Below are positions 21,369 to 36,300 of a DNA stretch of 64,000 nt, in pieces (position 1 is the first letter of the stretch; each line of letters begins with the position of its first letter). The stretch spans positions 9,679,501-9,743,500 of the forward strand of contig NC_134747.1 in the NCBI RefSeq assembly GCF_050436995.1, in the 5' to 3' direction. The notes beneath the pieces were generated by a model that saw only the letters and a program-made list of their open reading frames with translations, was not told where the DNA came from and did not search any database. The translations under genes were made by a program, and so were the position numbers. Origin of the DNA: Anticarsia gemmatalis (lineage: Eukaryota; Arthropoda; Insecta; Lepidoptera; Erebidae).

Positions 21369-24300
21369 TCATGGAACGCCTTGCAGGAAGTAAGTCCAGC
21401 TCACTTTAGGCAGTGATGGTTCATATGTCTCAATAGTGAGAGTACCTGTAGGCATTTCAACCCACATATCGGTCGGGTCTATCATATATACGCATATTTT
21501 CATTTCCTGTAAAGTAAATTAGAAGACTAAATACTTACTAATTAACTAATCTACGAATTTCCTGGTTTACTTACCTTTTTTGATCTAATGGTTTCAAACA
21601 TTGACTTGACGTAAAACTCGTGCCTGTCCACATTTATTTGGAACGTGGCATTCTCGTTAAACACATTCTTGAACGGAATATAAACAAATCCTCCAGATTT
21701 TATTTCGTAGGGTCCTTGTGGTTTTGGTCGTTTACCTTTTCCATGTATATTAAATCTGCTCATAAAACAGATTAATTTATCATATCTAGTCTATTTACTG
21801 ATAATACTTAATAGAAAGTTAGATGAACTTACACAAATTCTCCAGCTACGAGAGAATTAAAGGAAACTTTACTAATTTGAACGCCAAGCTGCGTAGGTTC
21901 AAACCATACAAGGAACTTTCCCTTCTCGAAAGGACCCAATGAATAATCCGTGTCGGCTTGTATAGAATCATGAGATACCTGTGAAACATACATCCATGGT
22001 AAATAAAAGCGGACTAACAATAGGAGAACAAAGAAAACTGACACAAAACTGCAGTTTCCGTGGTAGGTTATCTATGTGATTACAGATACAGATGTGAAGA
22101 CCTTTGTTAAATACCCCATGTCCGGATATGTTTATTAGGAATTTCTGTTAAAAAAAAAATACAGGGTAAATAATCTTGCCCATGTTATTTAAAGAAATGT
22201 GGATATATGTATAACCCCCCCACCCTCATTAAGAAAGATGATACTCAAGAATCAGGATGTTAGAAAACGTAGAAAGAACTACCAGAAATTGCAAAAGCCA
22301 AGATTGGAGCTTGTCCTAAATTTCTGAGAAACTGTAGGTAAATGAACAATAATTTACACGACCGTTTGCCAAACCAATAAGTAGTATACATAAAACACGA
22401 ATTACAAGTAGGTACCTAAAGTTAGAGGTAAAAGTACCTACCTCGCAAATGAATTCTGTTCTATTTTCAGTCTTATTTTGAACTCGAAGACGTATCGGAA
22501 TAATAGTTCCAAGTGCAGTAGTGAACTCCAAAACCTTTTCTTTGGCAGGCAAACACTTCATTACTATTTTGTACAAATAGGTGCCCACTAGGTAATTGGT
22601 TACCTCCAAATATTCTTCAGTTTCGCCGACCACGAGAGGTGAATATGTCATGTTTAAGACTGCCTGTAATCAACAAATAATTTGGTTGAAAAATATCCCT
22701 TTCATTGAACGACGCCACTTTTGAGTAGAGATATTATGATTCAAACAGCCTAGCCTTTCTTTTTACTATGTTGGAGTCGACTTCTAGTCTCACCGGATGC
22801 AGCTTGATACCAATGACAAAGATTTTCGAAAATGTCAGCCGGGACCCACAATCGAACAAAAACACTGAAGACACATGATCGAATAACATGGCCACCCATC
22901 CACAAAACAACCTCGACAAGCGTAGCTTAACCTCAAAGATTGGTCCGTGCGGCTATTGTTACTTAACCACAAAAAATAAACAATAATTACCTCTGACTTT
23001 CTATTAATCTTTAGCATATCGGGACTCTGCAGCTGTTCGCATTTGATATAGAACTCAGAATCCTGAGAGAGTGGGTTTTTAACAACTAGTTCCTTCTGCA
23101 CAGACTCGCGAGCGCGCGATACGAACGTCAATGTAGCTACGATAGGACTTGCTGTTACCGTCACTTCTATATTGTAGAATTGGTATTCGCGACTCACTTC
23201 GTTTATAAACATTACCTGTAAAGTGAAGGATAAAATTATGCTATTATCCTCTGGACTGCAATGTCTCAGAAGCAAGGCGCGAGCAGTTACTGCATTAACC
23301 ACGGTAAAAAAGGGCTGTTAATAGTCAGTTGCGCTCTCTCAGTTCATTAAATGTTTTGTACGAACATACTATTCCTATATCACCCAGTCTCTTCGCCGTG
23401 CACGAAAAATTCAAATAAGACAAGAATAAAAATAAATAGAACACCTAAGTATCTATTAGGTAGATCCCGCATGGCAGTTTTGACTTAGATGTTAAGAATT
23501 AAAATACGTACTACATACCTAGTACTCAAAAGTAAATTAGATTTACTAACTTTCAAATGCATTTCGCATTCTTCGTAACATACATAAGTCCATCGACATG
23601 TGGCAGCTGCCTCACCCCAAGTCTTTATCGTTTCAGGGAACATTATCTCGTAATAACTCTCGAATTTGTCGGGAACAGACCTTACCAACTCCGTTATCAC
23701 TATGTAAGATTCAGGGTTCTGGAAAACAAAACGGATCGAATACAAATAACTCACAACAAAATGATTAACTTCAGGTGTACCTTTTAGTTCTAAAAGACGG
23801 ATTCATTATTTTAATTTGCATAATTTAACAAAGAATGCTCATACATTTTATATCCAACTTTAAAATAGGCTTTGGGGAGGGTAAAGAGGTCTTGCAGTGA
23901 TGAGAGAATTTTACTCGAAATATCTATTGCTAATTTTAAGTTTCTAATTTGTTATGAATAGATCACCCTCTACCATTCTTACAAACTTTCTATCATCTTC
24001 CTATATCGAATGATATATAGTTATTTATCGAACCTCAGTAATATTATACACGAGCAATTCCTTGGTATACGTATCCTTTGCTGCTACTTCGATCTTAATG
24101 TTGCCATTGGGGTTTGGATGCTGGGCCACTCCAATGACTGTCACAAATAGAGCACTTTCTCCGAGAGGAGAATAGAGTACTTGGGTCTGCAAACACATTC
24201 ATTAGTACCTACTATTTAATATGTGAATATAGTTTTATAAGTAATGTTTATCTACCTTACGAGAAATAAAAAAAAGCGTATTCACATAACCATAGTAGAT

Positions 24301-27300
24301 AATTATATAATTTCGTGTATTTAAATAAGAGTAGGTAAGTCTAACTATTTAAGTACATAGATATATATCTTGTAACGAGATTTACGGGGTTCAAACCCAC
24401 AACTCTATACTCTATCTGGATACCATACATGGTTGAATGGATGTTAAATTTAAAATCAGATTTACCTCATGTTGACCTATAGTCTTAGGTTTGAAATGTA
24501 CAGGGATATCAAACGTTGAATTTGGTTCAACGTTGAACTCTTTCAAGGTATCAAAAGGCCCACCAGACACTTCTGATAAAACGAGCCACAATTCGTCTGT
24601 ACTGAAATAGTTTGAAATTATGCTATTAATTCGACGTAACGATTAATGAGGAAAGTTCATCAATTCGTTATACGTTTTGTCTAGGTTTTCAGAAAATATA
24701 TGATAACATAACTATATGATAATAATTTGTTGAATCATGGTGAGCTTCATGTTCAGGAAAATCCTTTGCCTTCTAAATAGATAGTGTCTATGTAGCTTAT
24801 GAAGTATTGTTGTACTTACGGATTAGTAACCACAATATAATCGGTTTGAACTTCCCGGACAGGGCATTCTAAATACATTGTTTTATTTTGGACGCTTCCA
24901 ATATCAACACATGTCGCGTATAATGCAAGCTCAAGCGGCGGATAGTTTTCTATGTTACAACTCGCCTAAAATCAAGCATAATATACAAGTTAGACATACT
25001 TTTACTAAGTACCTAGTAGTACAACTGAGGTAGAGGCAATATTTTAATGGCTACTTCATAATTATATAGAAGATTTATCGAAATAATTCATTAGACGTAG
25101 AATTGTAGAGCGTGGACTTGGGAGCGCAGTACTATTCTTATTTAGTGGTACTCAAACCACTAACTTAACATTTTCAAATCATTAATGCATCAGTTACTTA
25201 CCCAAACTTTAATAAAAGGATTATGGTTGATTGGTCTGAATGTAATAGTAAACGTAACATTGGTCTGCGCGGCAACTGTGCCCTGTTGAGGAGATATCGT
25301 GAACTCCTTGGATTTAAGAGGTTGCCACCAGAACCTGAGGTTAAGGAAAGTTATTTAATTATAAATTCTCACAAAGAAACAATGAATGCATTGATTACTA
25401 AAGACATTTAAGAAAACTAACAGGGATATAACACTGACTAACTGTAACAATTTTCGGCTCACAATACTCTGTACTTATCTAGGTTAGACCTTTTATTAAT
25501 AAAGTTTAATGCATAAAATATGTACAATCTATTGAAAAAAAGCAAAATAATACTCACCTTGCACCAAAGTTGCCTTTGTTCTGCAACATAACTTTCAATA
25601 TTTTGCAGCCGCGTTTACGCACTCGTCCAAATTGCAACGAGTTCTGACTGAAACAGAGGCTCATGCCTGTTGCACATCCACTCAGTTTCACCAATGGCCT
25701 CTCGAATTCAAACACTTTCATATTGAGCTGCAATGTTATCCACAAAATTACAATTAAATAAAAGAGGGGCAAATAGGTATGTGATTAGACCTAACATTTT
25801 CTTTATAGTTCACAAGATGACCCCGTAACATTTAGGAAAACCCCAGCCTCGTTAAATCTTACTCGAATTTCATCGTTTCCCGACTTTCGACTATCCCAAT
25901 TGCAGTAAAGTTTGTATCACACGAACCTGAACATTAAGCGTGCTAATCATGCCCACTGGTTTAAATTGAATCTTGAGCGGCACTTTTCTGTAAGGCTTTA
26001 TAGTGCACTTGTTTGGAACCACCTTCAGTGATGATAATGCATTCTCAATGTCCATTGCGATTTGAGCTCGTATCTTATCATCTTTATATTTTTGTAGCAT
26101 TTGAGCTCTGAAAAACCATAGCAGAAAGTTGCAGTTAGATCTATGCAGGCTATATCTTCTATAGCATTTTTTTTCTTTCATCGTGTCTAAACAACCACTG
26201 CGTTGCGGTTCGTTTAGCCGTAACGTGCAATTCTTTAAGATCAAATTTAACACGAAAAATAAAGTTACATTCTTAGATAGAAAGTGAGAGATCTTCTTCT
26301 TATCGTATGCTTAGTGGTCAACCTAATTGCGAAGTTGCCTTATAATTAAACTATTATGTAAATAAATGATTAAATTAATTAAATTGTACCTGGAGGGTCC
26401 TTGGTCGGCAGGCATGTTAATAGCGCTGGGATTAAGGCATACGCTAGTAGCATCGGACGGCGTGGCGTCTTCAACCTCGGGGTACATATCTCTAAATATA
26501 TAAGTAGCGTCGATCGGCATTTTGCTGTGATTCATCACCTCTATTGTTCGAATGATTTTTTCACCGACTTTCACATGACCTAAGTCGAAGCTCTTCTGAC
26601 AACCCTCGTACAAATCGAATAGGAGAGGAATACCTGCAGGAAACATACACTTGAAATCATTTATTGGTCGTCTCTATCAAATAAAAATATGAGAGAGATA
26701 ATCATTTTCAATGAGATTAAGAAATAATAATTTGCTCAGAAGAGCGATCTCTTTTAAACGAAAAGATACAAACCTTCTCCAGTAATCGTAATAATCTCTT
26801 TACATAAAGAGTTCACCCAAAACTCTAACTTGAATTCGTATTCCTTCACTTGTTTCGGACGGAAGTATATCGCTATTTTTTGACGTTTGCCAGGCTCTAT
26901 ACTTGGTACCTTTTTGTAATCTACGAATAATTCGGGCAAATTCGTAAAGTTCAAGTCGACGCTGAAAGATAAAACCATGACAAATGTGTGAGAATATGAA
27001 TATTATTTTGCAAAAACATCTATTATTATTGTAGTCTTAAAACTTAGTAGAGAGTCTTGCATGCAAGGTTTGCGGCTGGTGGAGGAATACAAAATTCTGC
27101 ATTTAGAACATCATTGACCCGCAGGCTTATGCAGCTAACGGTAGCTTGTTTCATACAACTATTTTACTTAGAAAAACGTGAAATTACTTATTATAAACTA
27201 GCTTTTACCCGCGACTTCGTCCGCCATTTTCCCGGGGTAAAAAGTAGCCTATGTCCTTTCTCGGGTATCAAAATATGTCCATACCAAATTTCATGCAAAT

Positions 27301-30300
27301 TGGATCAGTAGTTTATTCGTGATTGAATAACAGACAGACAGACACAGACAGAGTTACTTTCGCGTTTATAATATTAGTATGGATAATTATAATCTAGATT
27401 ATCGGACAATAAGTAATAAACAGCTTACAGCACTGGAACTTTGTCGTCATTGCTAAATGCAATCGTCTTCTTGTACGTTGCATCAGGCGCGTTAATAAAA
27501 CATTTTCCAAAATTGTAGTCCATACATGAGAAATTATATGCGGGCTTTTCTATCTCTGCGTAGAGCAATATGTTGTACTCTGGACCATCTGAGATCTACA
27601 CGGTAACGAGATTAGCATTAGGTTATTAGCTATAACTATGGATATTGTCAATATCTAAGTTTACAGTCTAACGTCTTAAAATCTACTAAATGAATTCTCA
27701 TGCGAGGTTTTAGTGTTTAATTTGTAAAAGCTCAGTCTGTGTAACCCGAGCGAAGCCAAGGCGGGCTGGTATTTAAATACCATGAATTTCATTGAATGCT
27801 TTTCACATTCATAAAAAAGTCCTTACCATTAAATTAACCGGGAACCCTTGAACAGGTATCTGTTTGAGGGTAAAGAACAGAGTGCACTCCACTTCACAGC
27901 CGGGTGTGACGTGGCCGCTCCTCGGTTCAATGTGCACCTGCAGGTACTTCTTCACAGACGCAGTGTTGTACTGCCAGTCGTAGAAGAACGTTGCTGAGCC
28001 GTTGTTCTTTATGGTGAATGGTATTGTTCTCTCGTAAGTTGATGCAGTCTATAAAGTAAATCGTGGTTAGGAATATTTTTGGAGAGGCGATAAATCGTAT
28101 ATCAATTCAACTGAGTTAAAATAAAGAAATAAAAATCGCGCAACTGGTTATATGAACCAGTTGCGCGATTTTTAACAGTCGGTACCCAGTGTCGACAAGC
28201 ATGCTGTTGACATTTAAAATTACTCGAAGAAAAAAGTTCTTGCCCCTAGTGTATATCTCAAGAACTGTTAATTGACGAGTCAGCTTTCCGGAAGAAATCT
28301 AGAATTTAAAGAATTTAAAATATTACCTGATCTAAATGAATATTAGTTTGTAGTTCACTGCTTAGAGTGTGTTCATTTCCGATTAAATAGTAGGTTACTT
28401 TTGGTTTAATAGAGTAACTCAGAGCGTTGACACACAACGTTAAATACTTCGTCAAGTATGTAATGCTGCAGAATATTTTGAACGACAATGGACCGTCTTC
28501 AATTGGCGTGTATATGATTCTGGAACGACAGATATTATAATATTAACAATTATTCTACGTTTTGTTTATTATTTCTACATTTCGCTATAAAAACGAGTTA
28601 GCTGACGGTTAATCAATTAATATTGAATAGATAAACCAGTCTGAATACACTTTTAAATTTTAATTGATTACCGACAGTTGAGAAATTGATGACAACAATA
28701 AAATCTGCACAATGTTGCCAATTTATTAAGTTTAACAAAAAGTTAGATTTGAAGGAATTAAAAAGAAGAATACAGGACTGTTTGAATAGAGAATATACAT
28801 TAAAGTTTTTGTAAAATAAGACAATGTACTAAGGCAATGTAAATCTTACCTAATGGGTGTTTCAGAGCGAGGTTTCAATATACCTTGGTTAGGTTCCACA
28901 ATAACCGGCGTTTTGCCAGACTCATTACACATTGAATTCCCTTTGAATTCGAACTTGAGAGCTTCCATTTCGTTGTTCTTCAACATAACATCGTTTGTGG
29001 TAGTGAAGCTCACCAGAGAGTTTCGTATTATGAGAATAGTGGGGACGAACACCACGTCTGGCTCTCTTACCAAGCCTACCACTAGGAGGTTCATCACAAG
29101 AGTATAAATGGGTATCATAAACTTCCATTGTGATTCGTACACCTGTAAAATTTACTTGTGATATGAACACACTTACACTTACGACGACGACGACGACTAT
29201 AGTTTGACTAGTAAGTAGAGAGCCGTGAGTGTTCAATTTACGAGCTTAAATTGATATTTCTTAAGTAGCCGTAGCAAACAGGCAATCATAAGCGACATAG
29301 GTCTACGGGTAATGTCCGGTTACCGTGAAACATTTAGTGGTAGTTTATCTATTCAATAGCGTTTTTTTATATGAGTTTAAACGCTATTGAATAATAAACT
29401 ACCGGTAAATGTACCTCAGTAACCGGGGGTAAGTGTTGTTCTTAATTATAAATGTTGTATGCCTTTGTCACTCTCGAACTTTGCATACAAGGCTGATCAA
29501 GGTTTTCTGCTTAGTCTACGTAATAATGTGGTTTTATCATACCCCTGGCGCTGTGGGCGAAAATGTAAATGTGACTTCGGTAGAAGTGCCTCCTTCCACG
29601 TATCCTTTCAACATATTGCAATGAACTGGCATGAGCTCAGGATTGTCAGACAGTGTCATTTCGAATATAAACTCGTACGGCTCGCTTGTTGGGTTTATAA
29701 CGTTAAATGTTCTGAAATCGTTATCGAACACTTAATAATTCGCCTAATCTAATTTAATACTTATTATTCTATCAGTTTTCTAAAACGAAAGACAATATAA
29801 GGGACTCGTTTTATGACAGAAAAAGTGGCAACAAATATAAGAAAATTTTGTCCGTTTCCATTTGATAAGCATGTCGATACATAAGTTACATAAAATGTTT
29901 AAACATAGGTACTAAAACTGGCCACTACTCTACCATCTTTTTATTCTTATGTTGCCAATAGATACCAACTTTTTATAACATCCCGAGCCTAAAACGTTAA
30001 ATTCCAGAACAGTCATATGAGGAGGAAGAGCCACTCCGACCACCTTCCTTCTGCCTGACGTCAAATAGTCGCTTTCTTCTATATCAAGGTGGACGTATGG
30101 GATCAACGACCTCGCAGTCAGCTTGCACGATATATTCTGATCGTACGGGTCCAAGTTATCTGCACATTTTATTAGTTAGTATTTTTATTAGTCACAAAAA
30201 TGTACTTTATTAGTTAATATATTTATTAGTCACAAAAACGAGGCGCTCATATTCTGTTGCGCTCACCGCTCGGTAAACGATCAGTGGGTTAAGTAATCCT

Positions 30301-33300
30301 TGGCGCGGTCAACCTATAGATGGGTGACCGCATAGTGGTATTTGAACTGCGTCTCCCTGCTTTGGAGGGCACGTAAATAGTCGGTCCCGGTTGTTGTCTA
30401 CTAAGATAAGTCGTTAAGCCATGTCAAAGGCCTTCGAGCGGCTCGAACAACTTTGACACCAGGTTGACCACTATAGGTACTATAGGATACGATAGAATAG
30501 AAAGAATAATCACAAAAATTTACTAAATTAATAATGTATCTGTTACCTATATTGCTTTTCAGTCTCACTTTAAAATCGAAAGCGTCTAAAGGTGAGAACG
30601 TCACAACAAAATTAGTTGTCTGTCCAGGCTTGAGGCAACCTTTGACTGGCTCTATTTGGAAAGGCAGGTCAACCTCAAACCACGTGTCGACGCTCTGTCT
30701 ATCCAAACTGCCACTGAATAACGTCACTTTACTAGGATCTGAAACTTACAATGATTAGTATCTTACACTTTACTAAACCATTTTACAATTTTACTATTTG
30801 TTTCCAGTGAAATTACGAAAATAATTAAAATTAGACTTTAAAATCATAAGCGATGGAATCTTTTATATTAATATTTCATTTAGTGTACCTATGTGTTTTT
30901 TAACGACTAGTTTTTAATTAATCTAGCGTCAATGACTCTAAAATAAAGTTAGCAATATTAAACAAATGCAATGCAAACAAGGCAATACTTCACCATTTTC
31001 AACCGGTTGAGTTGATTGATAGTCAACAACACTGTTATAGCTGTCACCCACCGAGGATATGTGTGGCCCATCATCATCAGTCTCCTGTACAAAAACTTAA
31101 AAAATTAATAGTACCCATAAAATTTCCCGTTCTTTTTTACTCTAACCCTCTTATTCATAAAAATATATGAAGTTATGAAAGGCTTATAAAGAGTTTTGTT
31201 TCTTTAACTTAGCGAAATGAAAAAGAGAAAACATATTATAGTAGTTGTTTAACTAAAATAGGTTTATATCTGAATCAGTATTTACAGAATGCCAGGAAAT
31301 TTTGCAATCAACAAGTGATAAGCATACCTCTACTTTGTTTTTGTTGTGTTTATCAGTTCTCGCCGGGTATTCATCGTCGATAACAAAATTCCACACTATC
31401 TTCATTGGTACATTACCCACATTTTCTACAGTAAAGTTGAAGTTCCTTGTCTGCAAAACGTTAAAAAAGAAGGCGTAAATAAGTTACATAACGTAAGCAT
31501 TTTCATTTAGTAATATGCAAGTAAACCGAAGGTACAAAACGCAACACTATTTATGTATATGTATTTATATGATCTACACTAAACAGTATATCTAAAGCAG
31601 TTTACATACCAAACCCGCCTATTAGATTTTATTTCTGGTCGGTGGGTCGGGTGCATATATTCCTTAATAGTATAACGAAGTTTTAAACAACCATCAATGA
31701 ACGGTACCCACTTGGTAAATGAATGTATCCTTCAATTTCTTTGTCTCAGGCAACGTACACTTATATTTCGTGTATTCAGTCGTCGCAGAATATACGAGAA
31801 CCATTTGTAATGATCCTAAGAAAGGCTCCGATACTGGAATGGTTTGTTCATCAATCACCACTTCATCTCTTTGATTGAGGCCTATATCCCTACAAAAATA
31901 CGTGTAATATAAAACCACTGCCATGCACAACGAAAAATGCAGCATACTGTTTATTTTTATAACTTACTGATTGCGTTCAAACATTGTGACTATTTGTCGA
32001 TTGTCCCAGGTAGTGCCTTTCATGTCCAGTGTCAGTGAATCATCACTCACGGCTGTTAGCATACACATCAGAAACTCCTGTAAATTGTGATTCGTAGTTT
32101 TACCAATGATGCTAAATACGAAGGTATACTTTCGAGAGCTAGCCATCCTAAATATTATTAAATGCGTTATGGCTTATTTTAAAATATCTCCATAACTTTA
32201 GTAAATAATACAAGGGTAGATTTGCGAGTAAAAAATATGTTTATCTTACCCTTAGCAGCACGACAGGCTGAGCAGAATAAAACATTATTTCTAAATCTTT
32301 CTCTTCACCCGGAGAAATATAGCCAATTGATGGTCTTATCACCAGCTGCTCTATATTAGCCCAGCTAAATTTATATACTTTTTCAGAATTGTTAACCATC
32401 ACTAACGACCTTCTTTGCATACAGCACAATTCACATCCACCTTAAAAACATTAAATCGAATTCATAAAGGTTAATATTTTAGGTTATTTCTTATAATCTC
32501 AGTAATAAAACTGTTATCTTACCAAAATCTAAGACATATTTTAGTTGAGCAGGCGATCCACTACTAGTGTTTACAGAAGTACGAGATGTCTTCTTTACAT
32601 TCTTCTTGATTTCGTCTTGATTCACTTTAGTAGACCTTCGTCTGTCGAGTTTCATTTTCCTTTTACTATCTTCTGTAGATACTGTAGAAGGGGCCCCGAT
32701 ACTTCTAATGCTATAGTAAAGTGCTTAAGAATGAGTTATTGACGTAAAACTGCCGGTTAACATATAAAGTAATAAGTAAAAACTTGCCAGTCAGGAGATA
32801 TTTTATAAGCGTCGAGATCGGTTTCCATTGGAAGCATTTTAAGACCCATCAATATGACATCTTCCATGAACGCTTCACCCTCGCATGTTACCTAAAAATC
32901 AACTAAGACTGTACAACACAAATCATTCTTAACGAGAACATATTTCCATTGTATTATTAGGAACAGAAAAAAAATACTGGCAGCATAATTGAAAAAATAT
33001 TTTCAGATAAGAAAAATCTTACTGAAAAATACTCGTAGGGGTTCTCAACAATGGTCAGTTTGACTTCACAGTTGGTACGACCCTTCCTAATCGGGTTGTA
33101 ATTGATCAATATGGTAGCTATTTCATCTGGCTGTAGTATTGTCTTTAATGTTATGTTGATTTCATCTTCAATGTTGAAATTTATCGTGCTAGGATCTGTA
33201 AATTGTAAAGACAAACAATATTGGGAACTATTATAACATTCGAAACTTGTCTATGTTATTTTTATAGAGAAGTGATGACTTAAATTAGAGGACGATAGCA

Positions 33301-36300
33301 TAGTTACTAAATTAATGAGTGTTTAATTTGTATGAGTGGGTGGAACACCGTGATCAATATACTAGAAAAAAGATGAAAGAAATAAGCAAATTTATAACGT
33401 AACATCAACATTTATTATGTAAAGTCATTATAAAGTAAATTCATAATAAATAAAAAAGTACCTTTATTATTGGCCATGATCATATGCTTGCTGTTCGGAG
33501 CTGGAGTCAACCAGAACACAGGTCGTTTTTCATGACTGGCCTTCGTCACGTCTACTATCACCAAACTCTTCACAGAACTTATGTTTTTGAAGCGAATAGG
33601 TTTCTGGCTAATGGAGCCGAGGCATGTGACCGGCAAGAATACGTACGTAGGACCTTCATGTCTTAGTCTGGGTTGTACCATTTCTATTCTAGGTATTACA
33701 CCTTCACCGATTAAACAAATTTTGTACGATTGCTCTTGATTATCTAACAGCTTCAATTTTATTTCTAAGACAGCTCTGTATTCCTGAAAATTATGATTTT
33801 TCCGCTAGTACATATTTTTGCAAAAAGTACTGGCAATAATACGTATTTATAATTTTATAGTAAAATATATTTTTTAATTAATTAAGGACTCGACGTATGT
33901 ATTAACCTTACCGTAAGTGCTTTTGGAGTAAATATAATTCCAAGATTCTTGTGCATTAATGGTTCTATATGTGTTTCATATTTGTCTAATGAGAATATAT
34001 CGGCATTGGTATTCGACTGATAATGTAATTTCATTGTTATGGCACATGCAACAAGCCCATTGTTGTAAAGATCTATAGAGCCAGTGAAACGAGTCTTTAC
34101 AGTGACGCAGAAGAAATGTAAGGTCACTGAATTTTCGGCAAATACGCAATGTGGAGACGACTGAAAGGACGAATAGAAGTGGTGTAAAAAATTTATAAAC
34201 TGTAGATTTACTTAGGCTAACTTTCCCACACTGCATGACGTCGATGGCGGACGACGGTCGAGCGTGCGTGCGCAAAATGCGTGTGATTTACACAATGCTA
34301 TATGTGACACTGACTTGTGCGGCAGATACTATGTAATACGCAACCGGATGACGAGAGAGAGCGAAGAGCTCGACTGAGGTTCGTGACCGATTCAGCGGAG
34401 GCGGAAAGATAGCTTCAGATATGGGCCTATTAATTATACCTCAGGTACTTTATACTCAGAAAGATGTTTGACAATCAGATGTTCTCTGAATGTAGTCTCA
34501 ATGTTCCATAGATCTAATGTCGGCATAGCGCCAGTTCCGACCAGCCTCAGTGGTACTCCTTGTGCTTCAGCCGGGCACGTGTCACTTATCACAAAGTTTA
34601 TAGTTTCCTCAAACTTGCGTGATGCGGTCGCGAAGAACTGTATTTGTATGGTGCGACTTGTTCCCGGAGCGAGGAGATTATCTTCGTTCATTATCAAGAA
34701 ATTGCCGCATTTCAATGGAGGATTCTTGATCCTGTGTAATAAATCAAAGTTAATAATATTGTCTTTCAAGCAAAAATATTTATTTTGTTAATTTTGATTG
34801 CCGGTGAACTATTTAAGCCATAGAGTAAAACTTTTGCAATATTATGTCGAATAAGGTCTTAATTTTATCTATGGTCAATAATATGAACCACGAAATGAAT
34901 GTTTTACTTGTTATCCTTTGTCTTCGGAGCCACGATAGGAGCGTTGGGGTCTGGTTGATACTTCTCAGGTAGTATTATTTCGTAAGTGACCGGACATTTG
35001 CTTGTATTGTTCAATATAACATCTCTCATAATCGCAGTGCCCACCGGTATTATGTGGAAATTCAATTCACCCAGCGGGAATAATGTAAACCTTAAAAATT
35101 AGAAAGGAATTTATATTTCATAACCTACTAATAAAATAATGCAATTTAACATTATTTATTTAATAAGTAAAATGGGCCAATACTAAAAAGCGATAATTAA
35201 ATTATAATCAAAATTATTATAATGTAGGTACGACTGCGCAACGCGGTTGCGTAGCAAAAAATCGTAGCGGTGCTGGCTGCGTAGCTCGGTTGCGTAGATG
35301 AAACCGTAGAGGTGCCAGTTGCGTAGCACGTTTCGTAGCAATATCCGTAGAGGGCCTGCCTGCGTAGCTCGACTTTCAGGAATGTATTCTCAAATTTTAG
35401 TTGATTTTTATTTTATATCTCATTCCACAATTAAATATAAATAAAACCCACATTGTTTCCTAAACAAATTTTGTTTAGTAAAAAGCGTAATGCCTTCAAT
35501 GTGGTATGCGTATTTAACTGAAGGGTTTTTGAATACTTACGTGTTATAAAACGATGCAATAGTGACACACACGGGGAACTTAGCCACAACTACTTGGTCC
35601 TTACTGCCATCCAACAAGGAACAGATATACGCCGGTACATTCTGAAGGTTCATGGACGTTGTGGGCGTGCACTCGAAGTCGATTGACAGAAGCTTTACAG
35701 AAGCAGGTATCATGCCGCTCTCCGGCACTGCTTCAAACGATTTCAACAACGACGGCTCGGGAAAATTTTTCACCTTTTTTAATCTTAAATGCGGATTATA
35801 AAAGACTTAAATTAGTTTCGTAGAGGAAGGTAATCCAAATATTTGAGGACATAAACCGACCGAAATAATAGTAATACAAAATAATACTATAGTATTTCTA
35901 AGTCTAAAGGATCTAGAGATATAGCCGAATTATGTACTCACTTGAAATATATATTGTATTTGCCTCGATTTAACAAGTACATCTCGCGAAATACGGTAGA
36001 ATTAACTTTAACATTCCCATAGTTAAGGTAAGTCTCACTAGGATTCTCGTAAGCACATTCCACCATGACGTCATAGCATTCCGCTGATAAAAGTAGACTA
36101 TCTATCACCATCGGATCCCCGCGCCCTTCCGCATCATAAATCTGAAAATATATTTTATACCAATTAACTAATGTATGTAATATTCAGCGCCAAAATTGTT
36201 TGAGGATTATTTCGTGACGTTTTAGATTAATATAAATGCTCGGTGCTCTCCCATAGTTTTACACGATCGATCCGTGAATTTTACTCGAACTAATGGCTTG

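Noticed and set aside
24365..24425. GGTTCAAACCCAC as a polymerase III B box
   Set aside because: It is an isolated motif with no A box or SINE body; a chance match is as likely.
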